Made by a program: the position numbers and the translations under genes. From Burkholderiales bacterium (GTDB lineage Bacteria; Pseudomonadota; Gammaproteobacteria; Burkholderiales; Burkholderiaceae_C), in assembly GCA_025361305.1 (NCBI GenBank), contig JANYAN010000355.1, forward strand, positions 1 to 35,979: a stretch of DNA of 35,979 nt. Reading direction: 5' to 3'. Position 1 is the first letter of the stretch. Each line of letters starts with the position of its first letter. Below, piece after piece: positions 7,888 through 16,076 of this stretch. The notes beneath the pieces were generated by a model. The model worked only from the letters and a program-made list of their open reading frames with translations. It was not told where the DNA came from and ran no database searches.

Positions 7888-9456
7888 TCAGAAGACGTAC
7901 TTCAAGCCCACGCTCGCACCCTGAAGCCTGCTGCCAGCCCAGCATTTCGGGGCGTTTCCATTTGGATCAAAGCCGCTCGTATCAGGATTGCTGGCGTCGT
8001 GACAATCCGTCGTGACAGCGCGTCCGCCAGCACCCAGGTCGTAGTGTGCGTCGCGATGATTGGCCGTTATCGCGTAGTTGGCGTAATAGCTGTAGTTCTT
8101 GTCGACCCGATGCTTCCAGGCCAGCGTAAACATATTGGCCGCATTGTCCGGATTGGCACCACCTGACGTGTTGTGAGCGCCTGGGTCGCCAGGCGTCGCT
8201 TTGGCATGCGCCCAACCAAAATGCAAGCTGTCATTGGCGTTGAGGTCCTGGCTCACGGCCAACCACGTACCCGTCCGGGTACGCTCATTTTGAATGTCCA
8301 GATAACCAGGCACGCTGCGCTTCAGGTTTTCATAGATCGCGCTGACCGTGGTGCCGGTAGCAAACCTGTATTGGGCACCGATTTTTGCTGCTCTTTCGTC
8401 AGCGATGTCATTTGCGTCGTAGGTTCCCAGGTCACTGGTCCGGTTGACCTGGCGGTGCAACTCATAAGCCCCGGTCACGTATAAGCCCCCGCTTCGATAG
8501 CCGGCACTCACGCTGTAAGCGGTGCCGTAGGCGCCGTCGTTGCAGGCCACGGGCAATCCTCCGCTGCCGGGGACGTTTCCGCCCGCGCAATCGCCTTCAC
8601 CGCCGGCGAGGTTGCTGTTATCGGTCGCCCGGTTCTGCCCAGGGGCCACCAACGCATTAAAACTGAATCCGTTCCAATTGGGCGATTCGTACCAAATCGC
8701 GTGATCCAGGCGGGTACCGAACTCAACCCGGTTGTCTCCGCCGGAATTGCCCATGATGACCGAGTAATCACCTAGCATCCCCGAGAAGGGATTCATGGAG
8801 GCGGTGGAAGTCTTGTACGGCGCATCCGTCTTGCCGATCTTGATCGTGCCCCAGTCCGGCGAGCCCAATCCAATGAAACTGTTGCGCGACGTCAGTCCAC
8901 CCTTGACGACGCTGCTAGTGTTGCTGTTGCTCGCGCTGGTGCCAGATGTCGCGGAAACGTCGATCTGCGTCTCGAGTTGCCACACGAAATTGGCAGGGTA
9001 GCTTCCCAGAGATTGCGAGCCACGCAGCCCAACATAGGACAGGTTCGTCGAGACCGCAGACATCCATCCGCCATTGCCCACTGGCGTGCTTCCGTCCGCC
9101 GCCATCATGCCGGAGATGCCCTTGGTGCTTGTGTCCAGGGAAAGGTCCAGATTCCCATAGACGGATACTTCCCCACCCCGTGTCTTGAAGGTGATGCCAT
9201 CCCCCGGCGCGCGTTCCAGGAAATCGCGGCCGCCCGAAGCCACAGGCGTAGCCGGTGCTGATGGCGCCGCGTTCTGCTGCTCTGAGAGCTTATCGAGACG
9301 AGTCTTGAGCATCTCAATTTGCTTCTGCAACAAATCGATCTGGTGCTTCATCTCCTCGTTGCTGGACTGTGCGCTCGCGCCACTACACAGGCCGAGGCTG
9401 GATGCACCAACCACCAAGGCGCAGACTCTCGCGACGGCGGTTCGCTTCATGTTCAT
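7888..9456 (-). CDS. outer-membrane porin with N-terminal coiled coil
   Basis: The 522-aa protein starts with a signal peptide (cut near SGASAQ). It continues with a short coiled coil (EEMKHQIDLLQKQIEMLKTRLDKL, about residues 35-58) and an Ala/Pro linker. From about residue 85 there is a Gram-negative porin barrel with the pattern VSVYGNLDLSLD and the terminal aromatic residue (VGLKYVF) needed for outer-membrane assembly. An AGGAG site precedes the ATG. It should form a general or anion-preferring diffusion channel. The periplasmic coiled coil is an addition to the basic porin fold and could reach peptidoglycan or stabilise the trimer (inference). It is a single-gene unit. Confidence 0.9.
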   Translation of the reverse strand: MNMKRTAVARVCALVVGASSLGLCSGASAQSSNEEMKHQIDLLQKQIEMLKTRLDKLSEQQNAAPSAPATPVASGGRDFLERAPGDGITFKTRGGEVSVYGNLDLSLDTSTKGISGMMAADGSTPVGNGGWMSAVSTNLSYVGLRGSQSLGSYPANFVWQLETQIDVSATSGTSASNSNTSSVVKGGLTSRNSFIGLGSPDWGTIKIGKTDAPYKTSTASMNPFSGMLGDYSVIMGNSGGDNRVEFGTRLDHAIWYESPNWNGFSFNALVAPGQNRATDNSNLAGGEGDCAGGNVPGSGGLPVACNDGAYGTAYSVSAGYRSGGLYVTGAYELHRQVNRTSDLGTYDANDIADERAAKIGAQYRFATGTTVSAIYENLKRSVPGYLDIQNERTRTGTWLAVSQDLNANDSLHFGWAHAKATPGDPGAHNTSGGANPDNAANMFTLAWKHRVDKNYSYYANYAITANHRDAHYDLGAGGRAVTTDCHDASNPDTSGFDPNGNAPKCWAGSRLQGASVGLKYVF

Positions 9457-9914
9457 AGTTGTCTCCTGGTAGTTGCTTCTTCGAGCTACTCGTCGCGAAC
9501 ACGGGACTTACATGCGGCGAGCCAATAGTCCGCTTCGTGCTTACTAAGCGCTCTTGACCGCGGTCAAGTTTCTCGAATTCGGTGGCGCAAGATTTGGGCG
9601 CTAACGCACGTGGCCGTGCATGCCAATGTGATTATCTCGCCGCTGAACTGACCGTGAGCTGACTGATCTCGCGATCAGTAGTGCTTAAGGCATCTGATGA
9701 GTATGACCGGCCCCCTACCGCCGTACCACTCGAATTGAGGAAGTCCGCGGTTGCAAGGTTATTCGATCCTTGTTGGGGTTGAACTGGATCGAGTTGCTTC
9801 GCCAGCGCGCACGCCTGAGCCGTCTGTCGGTCTGGTGGTTGCGCCTGGGGACGATCAAGTCTGGCAGGTCAGCTTCATGGACTATTGGATAGCTGCCGCG
9901 TCGAGCCCGGGGAT
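9457..9914. other. gene-free stretch with palindromes upstream of the porin
   Basis: No convincing coding frame is present; the ORF-track entry at 9751-9960 runs into the tRNA fragment and has no recognisable protein features. Two symmetrical elements stand out: a perfect 16-bp palindrome CTTGACCGCGGTCAAG at 9553-9568, and a hairpin ACTGATC-TCGC-GATCAGT at 9662-9679. The first lies about 100 bp upstream of the porin start and could be an operator. No integrase or transposase remnant is visible. Confidence 0.5.
9553..9568. promoter_or_regulatory. perfect 16-bp palindrome, possible operator upstream of the porin
   Basis: CTTGACCGCGGTCAAG is fully self-complementary and lies 97 bp upstream of the porin ATG on the minus strand. 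This is a plausible position for a dimeric regulator. No regulator is encoded beside it and the binding protein is unknown. The symmetry is directly seen; the function is inference. Confidence 0.35.
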
Positions 9915-9955
9915 GGGGCGGAATCGAACCACCGACACGCGGATTTTCAGTCCGC
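9915..9955 (-). tRNA. tRNA-Phe 3'-half fragment (possible attachment-site scar)
   Basis: Read on the minus strand, this segment gives a GCGGA/TCCGC anticodon stem around the loop CTGAAAA (anticodon GAA), the variable loop GTGTC, and a T-arm GGTGG-TTCGATT-CCGCC. It then breaks off without a recognisable acceptor end or CCA. The D-arm and 5' acceptor half are absent, replaced by the end of the Bug gene, whose TGA stop lies inside the anticodon arm. The 41 bp is therefore a truncated tRNA-Phe, not a functional gene. Such 3'-half copies are the usual direct-repeat scar of integrative elements that use tRNA-Phe as target. Confidence 0.75.
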
Positions 9956-10933
9956 CGTGATCCCTGCCCGCTTGATCAGCTCACCGTAACGGGCCAGTTG
10001 CGCCCGCGTCGCCGTGCCCAGTTCCTCGGCGGTGCTGCCGCGCGGCGTGAGTCCTTGCGCCACCAGCTTTTCGCGCACCTCAGGATCGGCCAGTGCCTTG
10101 GCAACTTCGGCCTGAAGCAGCTGCACGATGGCTCTGGGCGTTCCGGCAGGCGCCATCAGCGCGAACCATGAGTTGAATTCGAAGCCGGGCAGGCCCGACT
10201 CTGAAACCGTCGGCACCTCGGGGAACTGGGGCATGCGTCGCGGCGTGGTGACGCCGATCAGGCGCATCTTGCCGGCGCGCACCATCGAGTTCACGGTGGC
10301 GATGCCCTGGAAAGCCACCTGCACTTCGTTGCTCGCCACGCCCATGGCCGCCTGGGTCGCACCCTTGTAGGGCACATGCATCATCGAAACTCCTGCCTGC
10401 GAGGCGAACAGGGCCATCGCAATGTGCTGCGGGCTGCCGTTGCCGCCCGAGCCGTAGTTGATCTGGCCTGGCGATTTGCGAGCGCTGGCGATCAAATCAG
10501 CCGCGCTGCGCTGGGGCGCATCGGCGCCCACCACCAGGCCCCATTCCACTGTCGCGACCAGCGAAATCGGCTCGAAATCACGCAGGATATCCCACGGCAT
10601 TTTTGCCTGCATGTTGGGCACCATGGTCATGATGCTGTCGTTGAAGCCGCCCAGCGTGTAGCCATCGGGTGCGGACTTGGCAACCCTTTCGGCGCCGATC
10701 AGGCCGGCAGCGCCCGGCTGGTTCTCGATGACGAAGGCTTGCCCCATGTTCTGCCCCATCTTCTGGGCGAGGATGCGGGCAGCGTTGTCCACTGCGCTAC
10801 CGGCGGCCAGCGGCACGATCATGCGGATGGGCCGGCTGGGATAGCCGGCGGCGGTGGTCTGGGCCAGCGCAGAGCCCGCGCACAGCGCAGCCAACACGAG
10901 CGCGGCGAAGTGACGGCGATGTCGCGTTGTCAT
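9947..10933 (-). CDS. Bug-family tripartite tricarboxylate transporter receptor (TctC-like)
   Basis: The 328-aa protein has an N-terminal signal peptide (MTTRHRRHFAALVLAALCAG...SALAQ). The Bug/TctC fold follows, with family motifs YPSRPIRMIVPLAAGSAVD, PGAAGLIGAERVAKSAPDGYT, INYGSGGNGSPQHIAM and VPYKGATQA. These periplasmic receptors bind carboxylates, amino acids or aromatic acids and are hugely expanded in Burkholderiales, often without cognate TctAB membrane genes, as here. It lies 18 bp after the Ldh-family dehydrogenase and belongs to that catabolic operon, so its ligand is probably the hydroxy acid or precursor handled by that enzyme (inference). Its last codons run into the tRNA-Phe fragment, which supplies the stop codon. 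Confidence 0.92.
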   Translation of the reverse strand: MTTRHRRHFAALVLAALCAGSALAQTTAAGYPSRPIRMIVPLAAGSAVDNAARILAQKMGQNMGQAFVIENQPGAAGLIGAERVAKSAPDGYTLGGFNDSIMTMVPNMQAKMPWDILRDFEPISLVATVEWGLVVGADAPQRSAADLIASARKSPGQINYGSGGNGSPQHIAMALFASQAGVSMMHVPYKGATQAAMGVASNEVQVAFQGIATVNSMVRAGKMRLIGVTTPRRMPQFPEVPTVSESGLPGFEFNSWFALMAPAGTPRAIVQLLQAEVAKALADPEVREKLVAQGLTPRGSTAEELGTATRAQLARYGELIKRAGITAD

Positions 10934-10951
10934 GGGTTGGTCTCCGTGGTT

Positions 10952-12010
10952 TCACAGGGCCTGCAAGGCGGGGATCCCGGCCTCAGCGGCAAATTCATCG
11001 AGCTGCTTGCGCAGGGCGGCCGGCAGCGCAATGCCATCACGCAGATTGGCGATGCGTCGCTCATGGCTTTGCTCACCAGGCAGCCAGATGCGCTCGACAC
11101 CCGGCATGCGTTCGCTGGCACGCAGCTCGCGCACCAGCTGGTCAACCCGCGCCTTGAACGCGGGCACGTCGCCAAACGCGCTGACATCGATCGCCATGAC
11201 AGCCTGGCCAGTGTTGGTGATGCTGGCCTGGTCGCGATTGAAATCGATCACCTCGCTGCCCATGGCCGCGCCGTTGAGCGTGCCCGCCAGCAAGCCGACG
11301 ATCAACGACAGCCCGTATCCTTTGTAGCCACCAATGGGCATCAGAAAACCTTCTTCGGCGCGTTTGGGGTCAGTCAGCGGCTGCCCGAGGCGATCGATCA
11401 TCCAGCCCACGGGCATCGTCTCGCCGCGCTGCACCTTGGCCTTGACCTTGCCATAAGCCGCCACCGTGGTGGCCATGTCGAGCACCACCGGCGCCTCATC
11501 GCCTGCCGGCACGGCCACCGCAATCGGGTTGGTGGAAAGCAGCATGTCCAGTCCGCCCCATGGTGGCAGGTGGTTGGCGTTGCCCACGGCGAAGTAAAGG
11601 CCGATCATGTCGTGCGCCATTGGCATGCAGGCATACAGCGACGCCGGACCGGCGTGATTGCTCAGACGCGAACCCACCCAGCCGATCCCGCACTGACGCG
11701 CCTTCTCGATGGCCATCTGTGCAGCCCTTGCCATGACCAGGTGGCCCATGCCGTTGTCGCCGTCCAGCAAAGCCATGCCCGCGCGCTCCTGGATCACCTT
11801 GATGTCAGGGTGCAGGTTGATGCCACCGGCCCGGATGCGCCGCGCATACGGCAACACGCGGATCGCGCCGTGACCGTCCGAGCCCTGCAACTCGGCCTCG
11901 GCCATCAAGCGGCCGACCACCTGGGCATCGGCAGCGGGCAGTCCAAGGTGGGCCATGGCAGCCGTGACGAACAGCTTGAGCTGCGAAAAGGCGACGCGCG
12001 ATTCAGTCAT
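10952..12010 (-). CDS. Ldh-family NAD(P)-dependent oxidoreductase (malate/L-lactate/ureidoglycolate type)
   Basis: The 352-aa protein matches the Ldh_2 family of type-2 malate/L-lactate dehydrogenases, which also includes ureidoglycolate and 2,3-diketogulonate dehydrogenases. Visible landmarks are LMAEAELQGSDGHGAIRVLPY near the N-terminus, with the conserved DxHG-type segment. The nucleotide-binding region has GIGWVGSRLSNHAGPASLY, with a conserved Asn-His pair, and STNPIAVAVP. Further on come MPIGGYKGYGLSLIVGLLAG and the C-terminal IWLPGEQSHERR. It oxidises or reduces a 2-hydroxy/2-keto acid in the cytoplasm. It overlaps the racemase-like gene by 8 nt upstream and is followed by the Bug receptor. 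Confidence 0.9.
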   Translation of the reverse strand: MTESRVAFSQLKLFVTAAMAHLGLPAADAQVVGRLMAEAELQGSDGHGAIRVLPYARRIRAGGINLHPDIKVIQERAGMALLDGDNGMGHLVMARAAQMAIEKARQCGIGWVGSRLSNHAGPASLYACMPMAHDMIGLYFAVGNANHLPPWGGLDMLLSTNPIAVAVPAGDEAPVVLDMATTVAAYGKVKAKVQRGETMPVGWMIDRLGQPLTDPKRAEEGFLMPIGGYKGYGLSLIVGLLAGTLNGAAMGSEVIDFNRDQASITNTGQAVMAIDVSAFGDVPAFKARVDQLVRELRASERMPGVERIWLPGEQSHERRIANLRDGIALPAALRKQLDEFAAEAGIPALQAL

Positions 12011-12686
12011 GTTCCATCCCCCGGCGCAGGGCCAGTACAGCGCAATCTGGGCTGCTGAGCGCGGTGCAAGTCAGTTCGGCCTGAACGGCGGGCAGGGCCT
12101 GTGCCATCGAAAACTGCGCCAGCATGACCACATCGCAATCGCGCAGCTTGCGCGCGGCCAACGCAATTTTGCGATGATGCAAATCGGCCTGGCCACGGGC
12201 CAGGTCCTGCATCGCTTCGGGGACGAACTCGGCAAGCAACTCGATCGTGCGGCCGCGCTGCGCGGCCATCGCAATCAGTTCGGCCGACATCGAGACGATC
12301 GAAGGCTCGAAAGTGGCAATCAGTCCCATGCGGGCGCCGCTCTGCGGGCCGACGGCCGCCAGCGCCTGGTCGAACATCGCCTCGTTCGGCTTGAGCGTGG
12401 GCAGACCCACGGCCACGCCTGCAGCCTCGATCGCTGGCCCGAATGCCGAGCAGGTGAACAGAATGCCCCCACAACCGGTGCTGCGCGCATAGAGGGCAAG
12501 GTCAATAAAGCGCTGCACCATCGGATCGGTCAGACAGCCTGCCTCCGCCCGGTCGACAGACAGGCTGTCGTCCAGCAGGTTCATGCGGTGTGCCTGTGGC
12601 CAGTGCCGGGCGAACGCCGACTCGATGGGCTGGACCGCCAGTGCCGTGGCGTGAATGAGGGCGATACGGGGGGCGGGAGAAGCCAT
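12003..12686 (-). CDS. aspartate/glutamate racemase-family protein, one catalytic Cys apparently missing
   Basis: The gene gives 227 aa from the ATG at 12686; the ORF-track start at 12710 is an alternative and neither has a strong ribosome site. The Asp/Glu racemase fold is suggested by RIALIHATALAVQPIE at the N-terminus, GGILFTCSAFGPAIEA (first catalytic Cys) and LPTLKPNEAMFDQAL. The second half normally contains a GC motif after a hydrophobic strand. Here the strand reads CDVVMLAQFSMAQAL, with Ala-Gln in that place. The protein may therefore be an isomerase, decarboxylase or lyase of this superfamily rather than a two-Cys racemase. It heads the operon with the Ldh-type dehydrogenase and Bug receptor. 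Confidence 0.8.
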   Translation of the reverse strand: MASPAPRIALIHATALAVQPIESAFARHWPQAHRMNLLDDSLSVDRAEAGCLTDPMVQRFIDLALYARSTGCGGILFTCSAFGPAIEAAGVAVGLPTLKPNEAMFDQALAAVGPQSGARMGLIATFEPSIVSMSAELIAMAAQRGRTIELLAEFVPEAMQDLARGQADLHHRKIALAARKLRDCDVVMLAQFSMAQALPAVQAELTCTALSSPDCAVLALRRGMEHD

Positions 12687-12728
12687 GTGGGGCCACGCAG
12701 CGCCGGCCATTATGACGCGCCCGCGCGG

Positions 12729-12962
12729 CTATTTCGGCCGGCCGTCCATCACCGTGGACCAGGTGCCCCAGGCCGCATCGGTTGCATGGCGGGCGGCCAT
12801 CCAGTCACGAAACTCTCCTGTCGTGACAGCGTGCTCAGGTTCGCCTGCGGCCTTCGCAGTCGCGTGAACGGCATCGAACTTCCCCTCGGCCACGTTTTCC
12901 GCGGCTTGCGTGCGCTCGGCCACAGCCGTAGCCACCGCGATTTCTTCGGACCAATCGCTCAT
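12729..12962 (-). CDS. small hypothetical protein (77 aa)
   Basis: The protein starts MSDWSEEIAVATAV, is acidic and Ala-rich, and ends TWSTVMDGRPK. An AAAGG site lies 7 nt before the ATG. No signal peptide, membrane segment or known motif is visible. It is upstream of the racemase-like gene on the same strand, 42 bp away, and divergent from the RIO kinase. Composition and ribosome site favour a real gene, but I do not recognise the family. Confidence 0.6.
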   Translation of the reverse strand: MSDWSEEIAVATAVAERTQAAENVAEGKFDAVHATAKAAGEPEHAVTTGEFRDWMAARHATDAAWGTWSTVMDGRPK

Positions 12963-13067
12963 AGTTGCCTTTCAGTTGAGCCCAAGTATGAGGCTTGGCC
13001 GCCATCCATGGGCCAGCAGTGTCTTTGCTGGCAGCGGCAATTGGCGCCGCAGCGCAAAATGGAGCCC

Positions 13068-13916
13068 ATGAAAACACCCAAGAGACTGCAGCCCTTGCTC
13101 GAAGAAGGCCTGATCGATACGGTCGTGCGGCAGCTGATGAGCGGCAAGGAGGCCATGGTCTACGTGGTGCGATGCGGCGAAGAAACCCGCTGCGCCAAGA
13201 TCTACAAGGAGGCCACCCATCGCAGCTTCCGCCAGGCGGTTGACTACACCGAGAACCGCAAGGTCAAGAATTCCCGGCTGGCCCGCGCCATGGCCAAAGG
13301 AACGCGTTTCGGGCGTGAAGCGCAGGAACAGGCCTGGCAGAGCGCCGAGGTCGATGCCCTGTATCGCCTGGCTGCCGCTGGCGTGCGGGTGCCAACGCCG
13401 TATAACTTCTGCGACGGTGTATTGCTGATGGAACTGGTTACCGATGAGCACGGCGACGCGGCACCGCGGTTGAACGACGTGGCATTGACGCCAGAGCAGG
13501 CACGCGTACACCACGCCACCCTGCTGACCGAAGTGGTGCGAATGCTGTGCGCCGGGGTCGTGCATGGTGACCTGTCGGAGTTCAACATCCTGCTGGGCGC
13601 CAGCGGCCCGGTCATCATCGACCTGCCGCAGGCCGTGGATGCTGCGGGCAATAACCACGCCCAACGCATGCTGCTGCGCGATGTGGCCAACCTGCGCGGT
13701 TTCTTCGGCGGCTTCGCACCCGAACTGCTGAAGACTGACTTCGGCGGCGAAATCTGGGATCTGTACCAGCGCGGCATGCTGCACCCGCAGGTGATGCTGT
13801 CCGGCCGGTTCGTCCGCAAGGGCGGTGCGGTGGACGTCAGCGGCGTTTTGCGCGAAATTGACGACGCACAGGCGCAGGAGAAAGCCCGTCGCATTCGCCT
13901 GCAACCCGTCCACTGA
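13068..13916 (+). CDS. RIO1-type serine/threonine protein kinase
   Basis: The 282-aa protein starts MKTPKRLQPLLEEGLIDTVV, the usual N-terminus of bacterial RIO kinases; an ATG 9 bp upstream is an alternative. The ORF track runs far upstream, which is a shadow of the opposite-strand genes. Motifs in order are a STGKEA-like nucleotide loop (LMSGKEAMVYVV), the Lys in RCAKIYKEA, the catalytic loop VVHGDLSEFNILL with Asp and Asn, and the metal-binding Asp in IIDLPQAVD. These are all the key RIO residues. Bacterial RIO proteins related to Pseudomonas PA4780 are cytoplasmic; targets are poorly known, with a possible link to ribosome or stress physiology. The stop overlaps the next ATG by one base. 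Confidence 0.92.
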   Translation: MKTPKRLQPLLEEGLIDTVVRQLMSGKEAMVYVVRCGEETRCAKIYKEATHRSFRQAVDYTENRKVKNSRLARAMAKGTRFGREAQEQAWQSAEVDALYRLAAAGVRVPTPYNFCDGVLLMELVTDEHGDAAPRLNDVALTPEQARVHHATLLTEVVRMLCAGVVHGDLSEFNILLGASGPVIIDLPQAVDAAGNNHAQRMLLRDVANLRGFFGGFAPELLKTDFGGEIWDLYQRGMLHPQVMLSGRFVRKGGAVDVSGVLREIDDAQAQEKARRIRLQPVH

Positions 13917-15151
13917 TGTCCTCCGTGCCTCAGACCGTCGTTCCCGGCGCGGCCGCTGGCATGGCACCCGGCCTGGTCGTGCTGCTGTTGTCGTTGCTGC
14001 TGGGCATCCAGCCGGTGACCACCGACCTGTACCTGCCGGCCCTGCCATCGCTGACCGAAGGTTTCGGGGCGCCAGTGGCACAAGCCCAGCTGACACTGAC
14101 GGCGCTGCTGCTGGCGTTTGGCTGCTCGCAACTGGTCTGGGGACCGCTGTCCGACCGGTTCGGGCGGCGCCCCGTGTTGCTGGCGGGCCTGACGGCCTAC
14201 ACGTTGGCATCGGTCGGATGCGCGCTGGCCGGCTCGATGGCGCTGCTGGTCATCTGGCGCACGTTGCAGGGCGCTGCCATGGGAGCCGCTGTCATGAGTG
14301 CGCGCGCCATCGTGCGAGACCTGTACACGCTGGAGGCCGGAGCCCGGGCCATGTCCCGCGGCCTCACCGGCCTGGGCTTCATTGCGTGTCTGTGTGCTCC
14401 CGTGGGAGGCCTGTTGTCTGACGCCTTCGGCTGGCGCTACGCGCTGGCGGCACTGCCGGTGTTCGGCTCAGTGACCCTGGCCATCGTGGCATTGCGCTTC
14501 GAGGAAACGGCGCCACGCCGGAACCCGCTGGCGCTGCGGCCGCACAAGCTGATCGGCACCTGGTGGGTCATCCTTCGCAATCCGACCTTCCTGGCTTATT
14601 CAGCTCTGTCCACCGCATCGTATGCCGGCCTGTTCACGTTCCTGGCCTCATCGTCGTTTGTGTTCATCAAGCCGCTGGGCCTGACCCGCACCGAGTACGG
14701 GCTGGTGATGTTCTCGGTCGCTTTCGTGTACATCCTGGGCACCTTCGTGTGCCGCCGGCTGTTGCCTCGTTTCGGCGTGCGCCGCTCGGTGGCGATCGCC
14801 GCGGTGCTGACGCTGTCCGGCGGCACCCTGGCTGGCGGCCTGGCGCTGGCCGGGCTGCACTCGGTGTGGTCCGTGATGCTGCCGATGTACCTCTTCATGC
14901 TGGCGCACGGCGTGCACCAGCCTTGCGGCCAGAGCGGTGCCGTCGGCCCCTTCCCCCATGCGGCGGGCGCGGCCTCGGCTCTCAACGGATTCATGATGAT
15001 GGTCACGGCCTTCGCAGTAGGCGGCTGGGTTGGCTTGCGACTGGACGGCACCGTGTTTGCGCTGACCAACGGCCTCTGGTTCTGGAGCGCGTGCATCGCC
15101 TTGGTGGCGTGGACGCTGGTGCAGCGATATGGCGACGTGCGGCGTGTCTGA
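13916..15151 (+). CDS. Bcr/CflA-family MFS multidrug exporter
   Basis: The 411-aa, 12-helix major facilitator belongs to the DHA1 Bcr/CflA group. Family marks are [12 protein letters not shown] in helix 1, MFS motif [18 protein letters not shown] after helix 2, and [21 protein letters not shown] in helices 4-5. It should expel drugs such as bicyclomycin-like or phenicol compounds, or metabolites such as cysteine, across the inner membrane using the proton gradient. It is translationally coupled to the RIO kinase (TGATG), and its end overlaps miaA by 23 bp. Confidence 0.9.
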   Translation: MSSVPQTVVPGAAAGMAPGLVVLLLSLLLGIQPVTTDLYLPALPSLTEGFGAPVAQAQLTLTALLLAFGCSQLVWGPLSDRFGRRPVLLAGLTAYTLASVGCALAGSMALLVIWRTLQGAAMGAAVMSARAIVRDLYTLEAGARAMSRGLTGLGFIACLCAPVGGLLSDAFGWRYALAALPVFGSVTLAIVALRFEETAPRRNPLALRPHKLIGTWWVILRNPTFLAYSALSTASYAGLFTFLASSSFVFIKPLGLTRTEYGLVMFSVAFVYILGTFVCRRLLPRFGVRRSVAIAAVLTLSGGTLAGGLALAGLHSVWSVMLPMYLFMLAHGVHQPCGQSGAVGPFPHAAGAASALNGFMMMVTAFAVGGWVGLRLDGTVFALTNGLWFWSACIALVAWTLVQRYGDVRRV

Positions 15152-16076
15152 ACTGAAGGCGCTGGCATTGGCCGGGCCAACCGCGGCGGGCAAAACCGGG
15201 GCCGCGTTGGCGATTGCGCGCGAGCACGACGCCGAGATCATCAGCGTCGACTCAGCACTGGTATATCGCGGCATGGACATCGGAACCGCCAAGCCAACGC
15301 CGTTGCAGCGAATGCACATTCCGCATCACCTGATCGATATCCGCGATCCGCTCCAAGCCTACAGTGCGGCCGAGTTCGTCACCGAAACACACACGCTGAT
15401 CAAACAGATCAATGCGCGAGGAAAGCTGGCGCTGCTGGTGGGCGGCACCATGCTGTACTTCAAGGCATTGTTCGATGGGCTCGATGCCATGCCCGCCGCT
15501 GACTCAAGCGTGCGCGCTGCGCTGGCTGCACAGGCCCAGGCACTGGGCTGGCCCGCCTTGCACGCCGAACTGTCGCGGATAGACCCGGTCACCGCGGCCC
15601 GCCTGGCGCCCAATGATGCACAACGCATCCAGAGAGCGCTGGAAGTTTTCCGTGTCTCGGGTCAACCACTGTCGGCTTTCCACGGCGCCCGTGGCCGCAG
15701 TGAGAGCAACGCAGTCGCGGTGCCACTGTTCTCGCTGGAACCCCGCGAGCGCGGCTGGTTGCACGAGCGAATCGCGCAACGCTTCGATGCGATGCTTTCA
15801 GGCGGTTTTCTGGACGAGGTGCAGGCCCTTCGTGCGCGCGGGGATCTGTCAGCCGATCTGCCCAGCATGCGCTGCGTCGGCTATCGGCAGGCATGGGAGG
15901 CGCTGGACGGCCTGTGGCCCATGCAGCAGCTGCGCGACAAGAGCGTCTTCGCCACGCGCCAGCTGGCCAAGCGGCAACTGACCTGGCTGCGCAGCATGCC
16001 GCAGCGTGAAATCATCGCGTGCGACGCGCCCGATGTGCTGGAGCAGCTGATGGGACGCGTGGGGGCTATCGCATGA
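15129..16076 (+). CDS. miaA: tRNA dimethylallyltransferase MiaA
   Basis: The 315-aa protein transfers a dimethylallyl group to A37 of tRNAs reading UNN codons. Clear motifs are the P-loop [34 protein letters not shown] with the catalytic Asp-Ser pair, [22 protein letters not shown], and in the C-terminal part [11 protein letters not shown] and [15 protein letters not shown]. The length is normal. The start chosen (15129, [14 protein letters not shown]) lies inside the 3' end of the exporter gene; a later start would cut close to the P-loop. Its stop overlaps the following ATPase gene (ATGA). It is a core gene, so this part of the window is probably ancestral chromosome. Confidence 0.97.
   Translation: MATCGVSELKALALAGPTAAGKTGAALAIAREHDAEIISVDSALVYRGMDIGTAKPTPLQRMHIPHHLIDIRDPLQAYSAAEFVTETHTLIKQINARGKLALLVGGTMLYFKALFDGLDAMPAADSSVRAALAAQAQALGWPALHAELSRIDPVTAARLAPNDAQRIQRALEVFRVSGQPLSAFHGARGRSESNAVAVPLFSLEPRERGWLHERIAQRFDAMLSGGFLDEVQALRARGDLSADLPSMRCVGYRQAWEALDGLWPMQQLRDKSVFATRQLAKRQLTWLRSMPQREIIACDAPDVLEQLMGRVGAIA

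Noticed and set aside
9751-9960. 69-aa plus-strand ORF ending GMGRNRTTDTRIFSPP
   Set aside because: The C-terminal part is a translation of the antisense of the tRNA-Phe fragment, a common spurious ORF; the rest has no protein features.
9915-9990. Complete tRNA-Phe gene
   Set aside because: The D-arm and 5' acceptor strand are missing and the acceptor 3' end does not read as expected, so only a fragment is called.
10376-12058. 560-aa plus-strand ORF over the Bug and Ldh-family genes
   Set aside because: Composition is that of an antisense shadow; the opposite strand has unmistakable protein families.
11955-13067. N-terminal extension of the RIO kinase ORF
   Set aside because: The extension is antisense to the racemase-like gene and the 77-aa gene. 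Family comparison places the start at MKTPKR (13068).
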